A stretch of 64,000 nt of DNA from Tabrizicola sp. (GCF_022842145.1 NZ_JALHQD010000001.1:68127-132126), one strand, 5' to 3'. Positions 29,637 through 40,000 are shown, numbered from the stretch's first letter. The notes: generated by a model not told the origin, from the letters alone. Numbers and translations are program-made.

Positions 29637-30584
29637 TCATTCTGCAGGCTTCGGACCCAATTCCATCCTCTCGGCGGCTTGAAGCACGCGCTGATGGTCA
29701 CGGCTGGCCAGGGCTGCGCGCAATCTTGAACGGTAGGTGCGACTGACCGGCAGTTCCAGACCGGTATCCAGCCGGCAGACGAAGCGATCCCCGACGCTCT
29801 CAACGGTCGCGATATGCGCCAGCGCGATCCAGTGCGAGCGGTGAATCATTTGCCCGGGGATCACACCAAGCGCTTCGACGGCACGGCCGAAGGACATCAG
29901 GATCAAGGCCTCTCCGCCCCGCGTGTAAACACGAAGGTAGTGCAGTTCGGCGGAAATCGCGACGATGTCGGTCCCGATGCGGCGGGGAAGACGCGAGAGG
30001 AGGTCGAGGAGTTGTCGGCTCGCACCAGTCGGTGCGATTGCCGCTTCGGGTTGGATCGACGCTACCTCGGCCGACGGCGGTTCGCCCGCCTCTGCCGCAT
30101 CCTTCTGCTGGGCGATCATGATCAGGCGCGGGCTGTTCAGCAGCACCCAGAACAGAACGGACGTGGCACCGCTGTCACGCAGTTCCTCCATCAAGCCGGG
30201 AATGGAGATCGGCTCCACGTCCGTCAGATCGCCGACCAGGAAGGCAATCCGGTCAAGCAGGAGCAGATTGAAGATCGAAAACAGGATTGCGCCGACCACG
30301 CCCACCGCCATGACCAGCAAGAGAGGCGGCAAGCGCTCGAACAGTGCGATGCGGCCCAGCGTGATCTGCGCCAGTTCAAACAGCACCAAAGCCGCAGCGA
30401 CGTGGGCCAGCCAGAACACGATCCGCGCAAAGAAGCCGAGCCCGCTTGATGCCGAAGGTTCGCTGAGGGCGAGGCCGAAGGAGAGGACGGTGCCTGCGGC
30501 GATCAGGTAGCCCGTCCAGGAGGTGCGAGGATCGATCTGCGCCACAAGATCATCGAGCACCGGAAGATGGGGTCTGCTGGACAA
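29637..30584 (-). CDS. Membrane-bound LytTR-type DNA-binding regulator
   Basis: The 315-residue protein has about four membrane helices in its first 165 residues and a LytTR domain at about 205-300 (DIVAISAELHYLRVYTRGGEALIL, then GQMIHRSHWIALAHI and VSRTYRSRLRAAL). LytTR domains bind direct repeats and often control surface or virulence genes. No receiver domain is present, so sensing must involve the membrane part. The start is a TTG with AGCAGG in front; no ATG is available nearby. It is divergent from two PAP2 phosphatase genes with about 180 nt between them, a likely target region. Confidence 0.88.
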   Translation of the reverse strand: MSSRPHLPVLDDLVAQIDPRTSWTGYLIAAGTVLSFGLALSEPSASSGLGFFARIVFWLAHVAAALVLFELAQITLGRIALFERLPPLLLVMAVGVVGAILFSIFNLLLLDRIAFLVGDLTDVEPISIPGLMEELRDSGATSVLFWVLLNSPRLIMIAQQKDAAEAGEPPSAEVASIQPEAAIAPTGASRQLLDLLSRLPRRIGTDIVAISAELHYLRVYTRGGEALILMSFGRAVEALGVIPGQMIHRSHWIALAHIATVESVGDRFVCRLDTGLELPVSRTYRSRLRAALASRDHQRVLQAAERMELGPKPAE

Positions 30585-30765
30585 GGTTACCTGCTCGTTG
30601 CCGCTTCTGTCCGGAAGTTAGCTGACCACCCGTCGGTTTCAAACCGCCGTATCGGGCGTTGATGCAGCAACACCGTCTGTTCGTGCAGAACGGCTGGCAC
30701 GGGGCCAATCCCAAGGGCAGCACAGGGCCAAGACCGCACTCCCGCATTTATCCGGTGCCCGACCG

Positions 30766-31344
30766 ATGATACCGACCCATCCCTTCCGTTCCGCCTTGCA
30801 GTCGGCCAGGCGCCCCCTGCACCGTTTTGCCAGGAGTGCCGACGCCGTGATCGTCGTGCTGCTTGCCCTGACGGTTCTGGCAACAGTCCCGGACAACCAG
30901 CGCATGGGAAGCGCCCTTCAGGTCGTTCTGCCGCTGATCGCTTTGGGATGCGCGGCCACAGGCGGAAAGACTGTCGAGAGTGTGGGGCGGTTTGCCGTGC
31001 TGCAAGTCGGCGTCAAGGGTCCAAAACATCTGTTCGGTGAACGTCGGATCAGCCAACGCCCGGACGGCGGCAACAACGGCTTCCCGTCGGGCCACACGGC
31101 AGTGGCGACCTTTGCTGCCGCGCAGATTGTCAGACACTGCGCAGGACTGCATCCGGTCACGAAGGCTGCTGCAGTTGCTGCGGCGGCCTTCACCGGGGGG
31201 TCGCGGATCGAATCCGGACGGCACAGCCTGTGGCAGACCATGGCCGGAGCCGCCTGGGGCTGGGCGATCGCATGCCTGCCCCTGGCCGGGTTTCGGGGCG
31301 CAGGCCGCTGGATACGCCGGGTCCGGGGCGGCCGCCATGTCTGA
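30766..31344 (+). CDS. PAP2 superfamily phosphatase (first copy)
   Basis: The 192-residue protein has the three PAP2 blocks: KHLFGERRISQRP, NGFPSGHTA, and SRIESGRHSLWQ. The last block normally ends in Asp after His-x-x-x; here it is Gln, so activity may be altered. Several membrane helices surround the motifs. Members remove phosphate from lipids such as lipid A, undecaprenyl pyrophosphate or phosphatidic acid. The gene overlaps the second PAP2 gene by eight bases. Confidence 0.85.
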   Translation: MIPTHPFRSALQSARRPLHRFARSADAVIVVLLALTVLATVPDNQRMGSALQVVLPLIALGCAATGGKTVESVGRFAVLQVGVKGPKHLFGERRISQRPDGGNNGFPSGHTAVATFAAAQIVRHCAGLHPVTKAAAVAAAAFTGGSRIESGRHSLWQTMAGAAWGWAIACLPLAGFRGAGRWIRRVRGGRHV

Positions 31345-32125
31345 TCTGGATACGGGCGAAACGCCTCTGGCTCACCAGCCGTTCTATGTCACCACCGATC
31401 CCGACCGCCAGGTGGCGCGGATCCTGGGATGCATCCTTGTCAGCTTCGCCGTCTTTGCAATCTGGCCCGAGATCGACCTTCGCGTATCCCTGGCTTTCCA
31501 TGATCCGACGACCGGGTTCGCGATCGAAGGCAATCCGATGACCGAGACGCTCCGCCTGGCGATATGGAACGTCGCAATCCTGCTTTGCATGGCAGCCGCG
31601 TTCGGCACGGCCATCGGACTGGCTGGCAAAGTGCTGGTTCTGCCGACGCGCGCCTGGGGCCTGATCCTCGCGCTTTACATCCTTGGTCCCGGCTTGATGG
31701 TCGAGATGCTGACAAAGCCCCTTTGGGGTCGGGCCAGACCCGCGCAAGTTGCCGATTTCGGCGGATCGCTTCCCTTCAGCCCACCGAACGAACTGGTCGA
31801 GGTCTGCACGCGCAATTGCTCGTTCGTGTCCGGAGAGGTTTCGGGTGCCACAGTGACGGCGATGGCGCTGATGCTTCTGCACTTCCACCTGAAGCACCGG
31901 CTTGGCAAAAGCATGTCGACTGTCCTGCTGATGGTCGCCTGGGGCTTGCCGCTGGTCGTCGCGTTGCAGCGTGTTGCCGCCGGTCGGCATTTCCTGTCGG
32001 ATACCGTCTTTGCAGTGCTCTTCACCCTGCTCCTGGCTTGGGCGCTGTCGGTGTTGCTTCAGTCTTGGGCGCGCCACCTGCCCGGGGCACGACGGACCGA
32101 AGCCGCAGTCCAGGCAAATCGCTAG
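31337..32125 (+). CDS. PAP2 superfamily phosphatase (second copy, LpxE-like)
   Basis: The 262-residue protein has about six membrane spans and PAP2 blocks KPLWGRARPAQ, SFVSGEVSGA and QRVAAGRHFLSD, in which Gly-Glu replaces the usual Gly-His of the second block. The arrangement resembles LpxE-type lipid A phosphatases. It begins eight bases before the end of the first PAP2 gene. The pair probably modifies envelope lipids, with the divergent LytTR protein a possible regulator (inference). Confidence 0.85.
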   Translation: MSDLDTGETPLAHQPFYVTTDPDRQVARILGCILVSFAVFAIWPEIDLRVSLAFHDPTTGFAIEGNPMTETLRLAIWNVAILLCMAAAFGTAIGLAGKVLVLPTRAWGLILALYILGPGLMVEMLTKPLWGRARPAQVADFGGSLPFSPPNELVEVCTRNCSFVSGEVSGATVTAMALMLLHFHLKHRLGKSMSTVLLMVAWGLPLVVALQRVAAGRHFLSDTVFAVLFTLLLAWALSVLLQSWARHLPGARRTEAAVQANR

Positions 32126-32181
32126 GGATAGTGCGAGCGTAACCGGGCCGTTCGAGGCCGCCGAAAAGCAGTCGCGCGGCG

Positions 32182-32787
32182 TTACCTGACGGTCCACCCA
32201 ACGATCTCGGCCAGCACCCTCTGCAAAGCACTGTCGAAGGCTCCGACCAAAGTCCGCGTGTCGTCGGACGCAACTGTCTCGGTAGCCGAGAAGCGCCGCG
32301 AGGTGACGATCTGCCGGTCGGACTCGCGGATCAAGGTTGCCATCATGCCGATCCGAATGACAAATCCACCCTGTTCCGCGCCCACCGGTTCAATCTGGAA
32401 GTCCTGAAGCTCGGTCATCAGCGTGTAGTCCGGGTTCAGACCGTTCGCCGTTCGACCCACCAGTTCGAACCCTCCCAGGTTCTGGAAGGATGCGACGAGA
32501 AGCGTCTGCAAGAGGGCGGGAGCGGGTTCGGACCAGCGGCCCTCGGGCAGATATTGCGCCTGATAGGGGACCGGCTTGATCAGGATCCGGTCGGTCGCCA
32601 GCGCACCGGCAGAGCTTGGCAATTCGACAATCAGATGTCCGGTGCCACCCCTTGGCGAGCCCGCGCTGCGGGCGGGCGTCAAGGTGTAGGAGTCAAGCTC
32701 GGCACCTGACTTTGAAATCGAGGAAATCGCCCCACAGCCAGAGAGCGGGGAAAGGGCGATGACAAGGGCAGTAGCGATCCAGCGCAT
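32182..32787 (-). CDS. ABC-type transport auxiliary lipoprotein (PqiC/MlaD-associated)
   Basis: The 201-residue protein has a lipoprotein signal ending in the lipobox LSGC (Cys18), then the ABC-transport auxiliary fold: YTLTPARSAG, DRILIKPVPYQAQYLPEGRWSEPAPALLQTLL, FELVGRTANGLNPDYTLMTELQDFQIEP. It would sit in the outer membrane as partner of the MCE protein. Its start lies 3 nt after the mlaD stop, the last gene of the transport operon. Confidence 0.88.
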   Translation of the reverse strand: MRWIATALVIALSPLSGCGAISSISKSGAELDSYTLTPARSAGSPRGGTGHLIVELPSSAGALATDRILIKPVPYQAQYLPEGRWSEPAPALLQTLLVASFQNLGGFELVGRTANGLNPDYTLMTELQDFQIEPVGAEQGGFVIRIGMMATLIRESDRQIVTSRRFSATETVASDDTRTLVGAFDSALQRVLAEIVGWTVR

Positions 32788-32790
32788 CTT

Positions 32791-33696
32791 TCAATTCCTG
32801 TATTCGGGGGTCTGAGTGCCAAGAAGGAAGCGACCCGGGTCACGTCCGATGCGGTCTGCCACCGCACCGATGTTCGCGATCACCTTGCGCGCGTCGGCCG
32901 CTAGGTCGCGATACTCTGGCAGGGCCGAGCGGGCGAATGTCTCCAGTTCGGCTGCGGTGTCGCCGACATCTGCGGCGGTCGCCTTCAGTTCGGCGACCAG
33001 ACCGGGGATGTCGTCCTTGATCACGGCGTCCGCGCTGGCAAAGGCCGCCTCGGCCTTGCCCAGTGCCGCATCGGCGCGGGCCAGCGTGCCTTCGGCGGCG
33101 GTGACCAGCTTTTCCGCACGCTCGACGATCGCATCGACGCGCCCGCTAACCGTCTCGACGTTCTTCAGGATCGCGGCAACCGCCTCGCGGTTTTCCGGAG
33201 TGGTGAATTCGCGTACATCCTCGATCAGTGCGATGGCTTCCTGCAGAAGATCGGGCGCGGCATCGGTCAGTTCCTGCACGACCGACGGCTTCGAGGCGAT
33301 AAGCGGGACCGTGGCGGGGGGGATCGCTTCCACCGGGTCGGACATCGGGCTGCCGCCCTCAAGGCCCACGAAGGAAACGCCGGTCACACCTTGCGACGAG
33401 AGCATCGCCACGGTGTCCTGGCGGACGGGGGTGGTGGCCCGGACTTCGATCCGGACCCGCACGAACTGCGGATTCTCGCGGTCCAGATCGATCGACAGGA
33501 CCTTGCCCACATCGACGCCATTATAGCGCACCAGGCTGTCCTGGCTCAGGCCCGAGACGGTTTCGAACACGATGTCGTACTGCGCGTAGGAGCGGTTGAT
33601 CTCGACCTGGGCCAGCCAAAGCAGAAATCCCAGCAGGGCAGCCATTGCGCCCAGAGTGAAGGCCCCGACCAGAATGTAGCGGGCTTTGGTTTCCAT
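32791..33696 (-). CDS. MCE-family (MlaD-like) substrate-binding protein
   Basis: The 301-residue protein has one N-terminal membrane helix (about residues 8-29), an MCE domain (SYAQYDIVFETVSGLSQDSLVRYNGVDVGKVLSI...), and a long C-terminal periplasmic helical part with Ala/Asp/Glu-rich coiled-coil character. It should bind phospholipid in the periplasm. I start at the ATG at 33696, whose first base is shared with the ATPase stop (TGATG); the longer frame lacks similarity. Confidence 0.93.
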   Translation of the reverse strand: METKARYILVGAFTLGAMAALLGFLLWLAQVEINRSYAQYDIVFETVSGLSQDSLVRYNGVDVGKVLSIDLDRENPQFVRVRIEVRATTPVRQDTVAMLSSQGVTGVSFVGLEGGSPMSDPVEAIPPATVPLIASKPSVVQELTDAAPDLLQEAIALIEDVREFTTPENREAVAAILKNVETVSGRVDAIVERAEKLVTAAEGTLARADAALGKAEAAFASADAVIKDDIPGLVAELKATAADVGDTAAELETFARSALPEYRDLAADARKVIANIGAVADRIGRDPGRFLLGTQTPEYRN

Positions 33697-34487
33697 CACT
33701 GCGCCCCTTGCGGCTGGGCCGCATGCGCACGGGGACCGTGGAAGTAGGATCGGACCCAAGGGTCATCGACCTTCATCATCTCGGCCATCGTGCCGGTCAC
33801 CAGCACCTTCTTCTGTGCCAGGACGGCAATCCGGTCGCAGGTGGCATGCAACGTGTCCAGATCGTGGGTCACCAGAAACACGGTCAGCCCGAGCGCCTTC
33901 TGCAGCGAGAGGATAAGGTTGTCGAACTCGGACGCGCTGATCGGGTCTAGGCCGGCAGTGGGCTCGTCCAGGAACAGGATCTGCGGATCCAGCGCCAGGG
34001 CGCGCGCCAGACCGGCGCGCTTGCGCATGCCGCCGGAAAGCTCGGACGGGTAAAGATCACCGGCCGTCGCAGGCAGGCCGACCATTGCGATCCGCAGATC
34101 GGCGAGTGCGGCGCGGGTTGCCGCGTCGATTGCCAGCTTCTCGCGCACCGGCGCTTCGACATTCTCGCGGACGGTCAGCGACGAGAACAGCGCACCGTCC
34201 TGGAACATCACGCCCCATCGGTTCTGCACGCCATCTGGGTCGCCTGTGTTTGCTTCCGTCTCGGTTGGCGGATCGGTCAGCACTTCGGTCCCCAGGACCG
34301 TGATCGTCCCCGTGGAAGGTTTCTGCAGGCCGACGATGCTGCGCAACAGGACGGACTTGCCGCTGCCCGACGCGCCGACAACCCCCAGCACCTCTCCCCG
34401 TCGCACATCGAGGTCAAGGTTCTGGTGGACGGTGGTCTTGCCAAACCGGTTGGTCAGGTTTCGTACGGTGATGACCGTCTCGCCCAT
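33696..34487 (-). CDS. Phospholipid transport ATP-binding protein (MlaF-like)
   Basis: The 263-residue ATPase has Walker A GASGSGKS (residues 38-45), Q-loop MFQDGALFSSLTV (an MlaF hallmark), signature LSGGMRKR and Walker B ILFLDEPTAGLDP. It powers lipid movement between the membranes to maintain outer-membrane asymmetry. It overlaps mlaE and mlaD by one base each. Confidence 0.94.
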   Translation of the reverse strand: MGETVITVRNLTNRFGKTTVHQNLDLDVRRGEVLGVVGASGSGKSVLLRSIVGLQKPSTGTITVLGTEVLTDPPTETEANTGDPDGVQNRWGVMFQDGALFSSLTVRENVEAPVREKLAIDAATRAALADLRIAMVGLPATAGDLYPSELSGGMRKRAGLARALALDPQILFLDEPTAGLDPISASEFDNLILSLQKALGLTVFLVTHDLDTLHATCDRIAVLAQKKVLVTGTMAEMMKVDDPWVRSYFHGPRAHAAQPQGAQ

Positions 34488-35599
34488 CAGACCCCCCAGA
34501 CCGAAAAGAAGATCGAGGCCACGGCGTCGACGACGATGACGAGGAAAATCGCGACGACCACCGACCGCGACGTGCGGCTGCCAAGGGAGTCGGTGTTCCC
34601 CTCGACCTGCAGCCCCTGGTAGCAGCCGACCAGAGCGATGATCAGGGCGAAGACCGGCGCCTTGGACAGCCCGACTAGCGCGTGGCTGACCGTCGTGTTG
34701 GTGGCTAGCTGCGTCCGGAACATCGCGGGAGAGATTCCAAGGTCGATCCAGGCCATGAGCGCGCCGCCAAAAAGACCGGCCATGTTGGCGACAAAGCCCA
34801 GAACCGGCAGCAGGATCAGCAGCGCCAGAACACGGGGCAGGACCAGAAGCTCGATCGGGTCAAGGCCAAGGACACGCATCGCGTCGATCTCTTCGCGCAT
34901 CTTCATCGAGCCGATGGCGGCCGTGAAGGCCGAAGCCGACCGTCCGGCAACGATGATCGCGGTCAGAAGGATGCCCAGTTCGCGCAGCATCGAAATCGAG
35001 ATCAGATCGACGACGTAGATCTCGGCCCCGAACTGTTCCAGCTGCGATGCCCCCTGGAAGGCCAGGACGATTCCGATCAGGAATCCCATCAGACCGACGA
35101 TCGGCACGGCATTCAGGCCCGCCTGCTGCATGTGATGGACCAAGGCGGTCCCCCGCAGGCGCGACGGGTGCATAGCGGTAGTGGCAAGTCGGCTGAGGAC
35201 AAGGCCCAGAAATCCGACGTTCTTGCCAAGCTGGGTCACGAACAGCGAGACAGCCCTGCCAAGGTCAAACAGCAAGTCACCCGCTTCGTGGTGCGGCAGG
35301 CGACGCCGCCGCTTGCGGCTGGGGGGCATCGCGTCGACGACAGTCTGCAATAGCAAGGCCTGCGCGCCAGAGGCGTTGTCTATGCTGACCTCTCGCCCCT
35401 TGGTCCGTTGCGCCGCCTGGAACGACGCGATGGCCCAGGCCCCTGCTGTATCAAGCTGGGTGACTTCGGACAAATCAAGGACGCTGACCCCCGCTTGCGC
35501 GTCAAGAAATCCCCGCTGCGTGGCAAGGTTGGTCAGGGTCACGGCGCCGACGAGTTTGGCGCGGGACGCGTTTCCAGCGTCACGACCTTCCGTGGACAT
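34487..35599 (-). CDS. MlaE-type permease with N-terminal STAS domain
   Basis: The 370-residue protein starts with a STAS-like domain (about residues 8-92, VSVLDLSEVTQLDTAGAWAIASF) and continues into the MlaE permease (from about 105), with GRSASAFTAAIGSMKMREEIDAMRVLGLDPIELLVLPRVLA as the family signature. In E. coli the STAS part is a separate protein, MlaB; here it is fused. It heads the operon and is divergent from a sensor kinase, with about 360 nt between them. Confidence 0.93.
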   Translation of the reverse strand: MSTEGRDAGNASRAKLVGAVTLTNLATQRGFLDAQAGVSVLDLSEVTQLDTAGAWAIASFQAAQRTKGREVSIDNASGAQALLLQTVVDAMPPSRKRRRRLPHHEAGDLLFDLGRAVSLFVTQLGKNVGFLGLVLSRLATTAMHPSRLRGTALVHHMQQAGLNAVPIVGLMGFLIGIVLAFQGASQLEQFGAEIYVVDLISISMLRELGILLTAIIVAGRSASAFTAAIGSMKMREEIDAMRVLGLDPIELLVLPRVLALLILLPVLGFVANMAGLFGGALMAWIDLGISPAMFRTQLATNTTVSHALVGLSKAPVFALIIALVGCYQGLQVEGNTDSLGSRTSRSVVVAIFLVIVVDAVASIFFSVWGV

Positions 35600-35764
35600 C
35601 GATCACTCTGGAACGATCCGGCGTTCGGCAAGGACTGCCGCGCCATGCAGTACACACTTTTGCCGGGACGCCTTTTCCACTCACGCACCTACCCCCATGA
35701 ACCCTGAAACGGCGCAGGCTCGGTGCCTTGAACGCCAAGCCGGTTCCAAACCTTTGCGGAACCT

Positions 35765-35790
35765 AACGAAACCCAAGGCCAAACGGTTCC
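35765..35790 (-). promoter_or_regulatory. Candidate EcfG-like promoter upstream of the mla operon
   Basis: On the minus strand GGAAC (35786-35790), a 17-nt spacer and CGTT (35765-35768) match the general-stress sigma consensus perfectly. It fires toward mlaE, about 155 nt away. The rest of the 359-nt gap (35600-35958) shows no gene-like frame and no other clear signal. Confidence 0.45.
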
Positions 35791-35958
35791 ATGCCGGCGT
35801 TTTGTCGGCTTGGAAGCGAGGGTGAGTTCACGCAGCCGTGCAGAATCCGGTGGGTCCTGAAGGCAAGGGTCCCTGCCCCGGTCATTGACCCGCCGAACCT
35901 GAAGCCCCATAGACGCCGCTTGGCCGACCCTGCCATTTTTCTGTTAGCGGAGGCTTTG

Positions 35959-36960
35959 ATGACCAGCAGCAGCCGTTTGCATGCCCCGTGGGGGGAAGAC
36001 GCCCTGCGACGGGCGGTCGACGCGGCGGGCATTGCCTTGTGGGAATGGAACGTCGACACCGACGCGTTCTTCATGGATGAACGCGGCTTCGAACTCTGGG
36101 ACGTCTCCTCCGTCGAGGCTTTGACCTTCGAGCACCTGTCGGCGAAGATTCACCCCGCCGACCGTGACCGGGTGCGTGCCGCCTTCTTTGCAACGCGGGC
36201 GGTTGTCGGCCCCTACGAGATCGATTTTCGGACGCTGGTCGGCTCCGAGGTGCGGTGGATCTCGGCTCGGGGACGGGGAAGCGACGAGGACATCGTCAAG
36301 CGGGCGATGGTCGGCGTGTTTCTGGATGTCACGGGGCGCAAGCAGGCCGAAGAAAGCAGCGAACTTCTCGCCGGGGAAATGAGCCACCGGGTGAAGAACC
36401 TGTTGACCATTGCGTCGTCACTGGCGCGCATCACCTCGCGGTCGTCGAGTTCGATCGACGATATGCTGGCCCAGTTGACGAACCGGCTGACGGCGCTTGG
36501 CCGCGCGCATGATCTTGTCCGGCCCTTGCCGGGAAACGAAGGCGGGGCCGCGCTTCTGGGGGATATCTTCACCGTCCTGCTTGCGCCCTACGACGACCAG
36601 GGGGCCTTCGCCGGTCGCGTCCGCATATCGGTGCCACGCATGGGTATTGGTGAACGGGCGGCGGGGTCCTTGGCGCTGGTCGTCCACGAACTGGCCACCA
36701 ACTCGCTGAAATACGGTTCGCTTTCGTCCAACGAGGGCGTTCTGGACGTTTCCGGCAGTGTGGCGGACCAATTTGTCACCCTGACATGGACCGAACAGGG
36801 TGGGCCCGAGATTGCGACACTCTCCGAGACCCAGGGCTATGGCAGCAGACTGCTTCGCTCCACGGTGGAGGGGGCCCTTGGCGGGTCGTTGACCTACGAC
36901 TGGCTGAAGACCGGGGTTACGGTCGTCCTGGTACTGAACAGCGAGCTTCTGTCGATCTAG
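35959..36960 (+). CDS. PAS-domain sensor histidine kinase (HWE/HisKA_2 type)
   Basis: The 333-residue soluble kinase has one PAS domain (about 20-125, AGIALWEWNVDTDAFFMDERGFELW), then HRVKNLLTIASSLARITSR with phospho-accepting His143, and a catalytic domain with ALVVHELATNSLKYGSLS and GYGSRLL. This HRVKN form is typical of HWE/HisKA_2 kinases, which feed light, redox or general stress responses in alphaproteobacteria. GGAGG precedes the ATG at 35959. No response regulator is adjacent. It is divergent from the mla operon. Confidence 0.9.
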   Translation: MTSSSRLHAPWGEDALRRAVDAAGIALWEWNVDTDAFFMDERGFELWDVSSVEALTFEHLSAKIHPADRDRVRAAFFATRAVVGPYEIDFRTLVGSEVRWISARGRGSDEDIVKRAMVGVFLDVTGRKQAEESSELLAGEMSHRVKNLLTIASSLARITSRSSSSIDDMLAQLTNRLTALGRAHDLVRPLPGNEGGAALLGDIFTVLLAPYDDQGAFAGRVRISVPRMGIGERAAGSLALVVHELATNSLKYGSLSSNEGVLDVSGSVADQFVTLTWTEQGGPEIATLSETQGYGSRLLRSTVEGALGGSLTYDWLKTGVTVVLVLNSELLSI

Positions 36961-37032
36961 CCTCTGGCCCCACGCGGTGCCAACAGGGCGTTACTTTGAG
37001 GTGGCAGAGTTTTCCGCCGGTCGATCTACTGA

Positions 37033-40000
37033 CTATTCGGCGGGCTGCGCCCCACCCCGACCGCGCAGCTTTGCCGGGCGGTGTTCCGCGTACCATGCCC
37101 GCCGCTTCTCGCGCTGCCAGAACCAGGGTTTCGGATGGTCGGCCCGCGTCACCAGCATCAGCATCGACGGGATGATGATCAGCGTCAGTACGGTGGCGAA
37201 GGCGAGGCCATAGACGATGGCCGAAGAAAGCGCGATCCACCACTGGGTCGAGGGCGCGCCGATCGTGACCTCGTGGCTGAGAAGCTCCATGTTGAGGCCG
37301 AAGGCGATGGGAAGGACCCCCAGGATCGCCGTCAACGCTGTCAGGACCACCGGGCGCGCGCGTTCGCGGCAGGTTTGCAGGATCGCCTCGATCTTGGGGC
37401 GGCCCTCGCGGCGCAAGGTGTCGTAGGTGTCGATCAGCACGATGTTGTTGTTCACCACGACGCCCGCCAGCGCGATGATCCCGATCCCGGTCATCACCAT
37501 GGTGAAGGGTTGCGCCATGATCATCAGGCCCAGAAGCACACCGATCGTCGACATGACCACGGCGGACAGCACCAGCCAGACCGAGGTGAAGTTGTTGAAC
37601 TGGGCCAGAAGCACGATGAAGATCAGGAAGATCGCCGCCCCGAACGCCTTGGACAGGAAGGCCCCGGCCTCGGCCTGTTCGGCATCCTCGCCCGCCAGCT
37701 TCCAGCGGATGCCGTACTGGTCAAGGTTCGCCTCCTCCAGCGCGGCGGTCACCTGGGCGTAGATCGCGTCGGGCTGTACACCCTCGCGGATGCCGGCCTG
37801 CACCGTGACGGTGCGCGCGCTGTCCAGGCGGGTCAGCGTCCCGGTGGTCGGTGCGGCCTTGCGAGTGACGAAGTTCGAGATCGGGACCGACCTTTCCGCC
37901 GTCTGGATGCGCAGCTGGTCCAGCGCGGAGATCGTCCGCTGGTCGGCGGGCAAGCGCAGGACGATATCCACCGCGTCATCGGCCCCTGCCGGGCGGTAGT
38001 CCGACAGTTTCAGCCCACCCGTCACCAGCTGCACCATGGCGCCCACGGTCGAAGGCGCGATGCCGTAGCGTGAGGCAGCGGCACGGTCGACCTGCAACTC
38101 CCAGTCCACGCCTGGGGGCGGCAAACCGTTCGAGATGTCGATGACATCGGGCACCGTGGCAAGGCGGGCGGCGACCTGCTGGGCGACCTCGTTCAGGTAG
38201 GTCGGGTCGTCGGCCGACAACTGTATCTGGATCGCCTTGCCGGTGGGCGGTCCGGCCTGCGGGACCGAGACCTGGATGTCCACACCGGGAATGCCCACCA
38301 TCGCCTGCCGCAGGTCGGCCAGGATGGCGTTGGCGTTCTTGCGTTCGCGCCAGTCGACGAATTCGTACTGGATCACGCCGATCACGTCGGCATCTACCTC
38401 GTTGCCCATGCTGCCGCCCGCGCCTGTGCGGGTGTAGACCGTCTCGATCCCCGGCCAGCCCAGGATGCGTGCCTCAGCCTGGGCGACGAGGGCATCCTTC
38501 TCCGCGATGGACAGGTTCCCGCGCGCCTTGACGTAAAGGAGACCGAATTCGGGTTCCACATCGGGAAAGAAGATCACGCCCTTGCCGTACTTGGCATAGG
38601 CGAAGGGGACCGAGACCAGAAGCCCGACGGCCACGAACAGCATGATGACCGGATGCCGCACGGCCTTGCCGACGACCCACATATACGCCCCGTCCTTGTG
38701 TTCGGGCGGGTGCTTGAAGGGTTTTGCGATCAGCGCGCCCAGGGTGGGCACGAAGATCAGCGCATAGACCAGCGACGCCGACAGCGTCACGATCAGCGTG
38801 ATTGGCAGGTATTTCATGAACTCGCCGACGATCCCGGGCCAGAACAGCAGGGGCGAGAAGGCCGCCACCCGGGTCATCGTCGCCGCGACCACCGGCCCAG
38901 TCATCTTGTGCGAGGCCATCGCAAAGGCCTCGCGCTTGTCCATGCCTTCGGACATCCGCCGTTCGGCATATTCGGTCACGATGATGGCGTCATCGACCAA
39001 CATCCCCACAGCCAGGATCAGGCTGAACAGCACCACGATGTTGACCGTGAAGCCCCAAAGCGACAGCGCCAACATCCCCATCAGGAAGGACGCCGGGATC
39101 GCTAGCCCGATCAGGATCGAGGCGCGGACCGACAAAGCGTAAAGGATGACGATGAAGACCAGGATCACCGCCGTCAGGACCGAGTTCTGGAGGTCGAACA
39201 AGAGTTGCCGGATGTCCTTGGACTTGTCCTGGCTGAAGGTGACCTCGGTGCCTTCCGGCAGAAGCGCCTTGAACTCCTCCGTAACGGCCTTCACCTGGTC
39301 CACCGTCTCGATCAGGTTCGCGCCGGAGCGTTTCGACACTTCGATGGCAATGGCCGAGGCGCCGTTCAGGCGGGTGACGGTCTCGGGCTCTTTCAGCGTC
39401 GGCAGGATGCTGGCGATGTCACGGACGCGGACCGTCGCCGTTCCCGTGGACACGACGGGCAGGTTCGCGACGTCCTCGATCGTCTCCAGGAGAGACGGCA
39501 CCTTGATCGCATAGCGGCCCTCGGCCCCTTCCAGCGACCCTGCGGCCACCAGCTGGTTCCCGGCGGCAAAGCCCGCGATCAGGATATCGGGGCGCAATCC
39601 GTAGGTCGCCAGCTTGCCGGGGTCGATCACGACCTCCACCAGATCGTCGCGAACGCCCTGCAACTCGCCGTTAAGGACCGGAGGCAGTTCCTCGATGCGG
39701 TCGCGCAGCTCACGCCCGGCCTTGGCCAGCACGCGTTCCGGCACATCGCCCGACAGCGTGATCACCAGGATCGGAAATTCCGACAGGTTGACCTCGTTCA
39801 CGGTGGGCTCGTCGGCCCCATCCGGCAACTCGGGCCGCGCCATGTCGACCTTGTTCCGCACATCGTCCAGAGCCTTTTTCAGGTCGGCCCCGGCCTGAAA
39901 TTCGATCAGCACGTTGCCCCCGCCCTGATAGGCGGTCGAGGTCATCTTCTTGATCCCGGTAATCGACTTCAGCGCGGTTTCCATCGGACGCAGCAAGAGC

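Noticed and set aside
35610-35630. GGAAC...CGTT near the mlaE start as a stress promoter
   Set aside because: The spacer is only 7 nt, far too short for the consensus.
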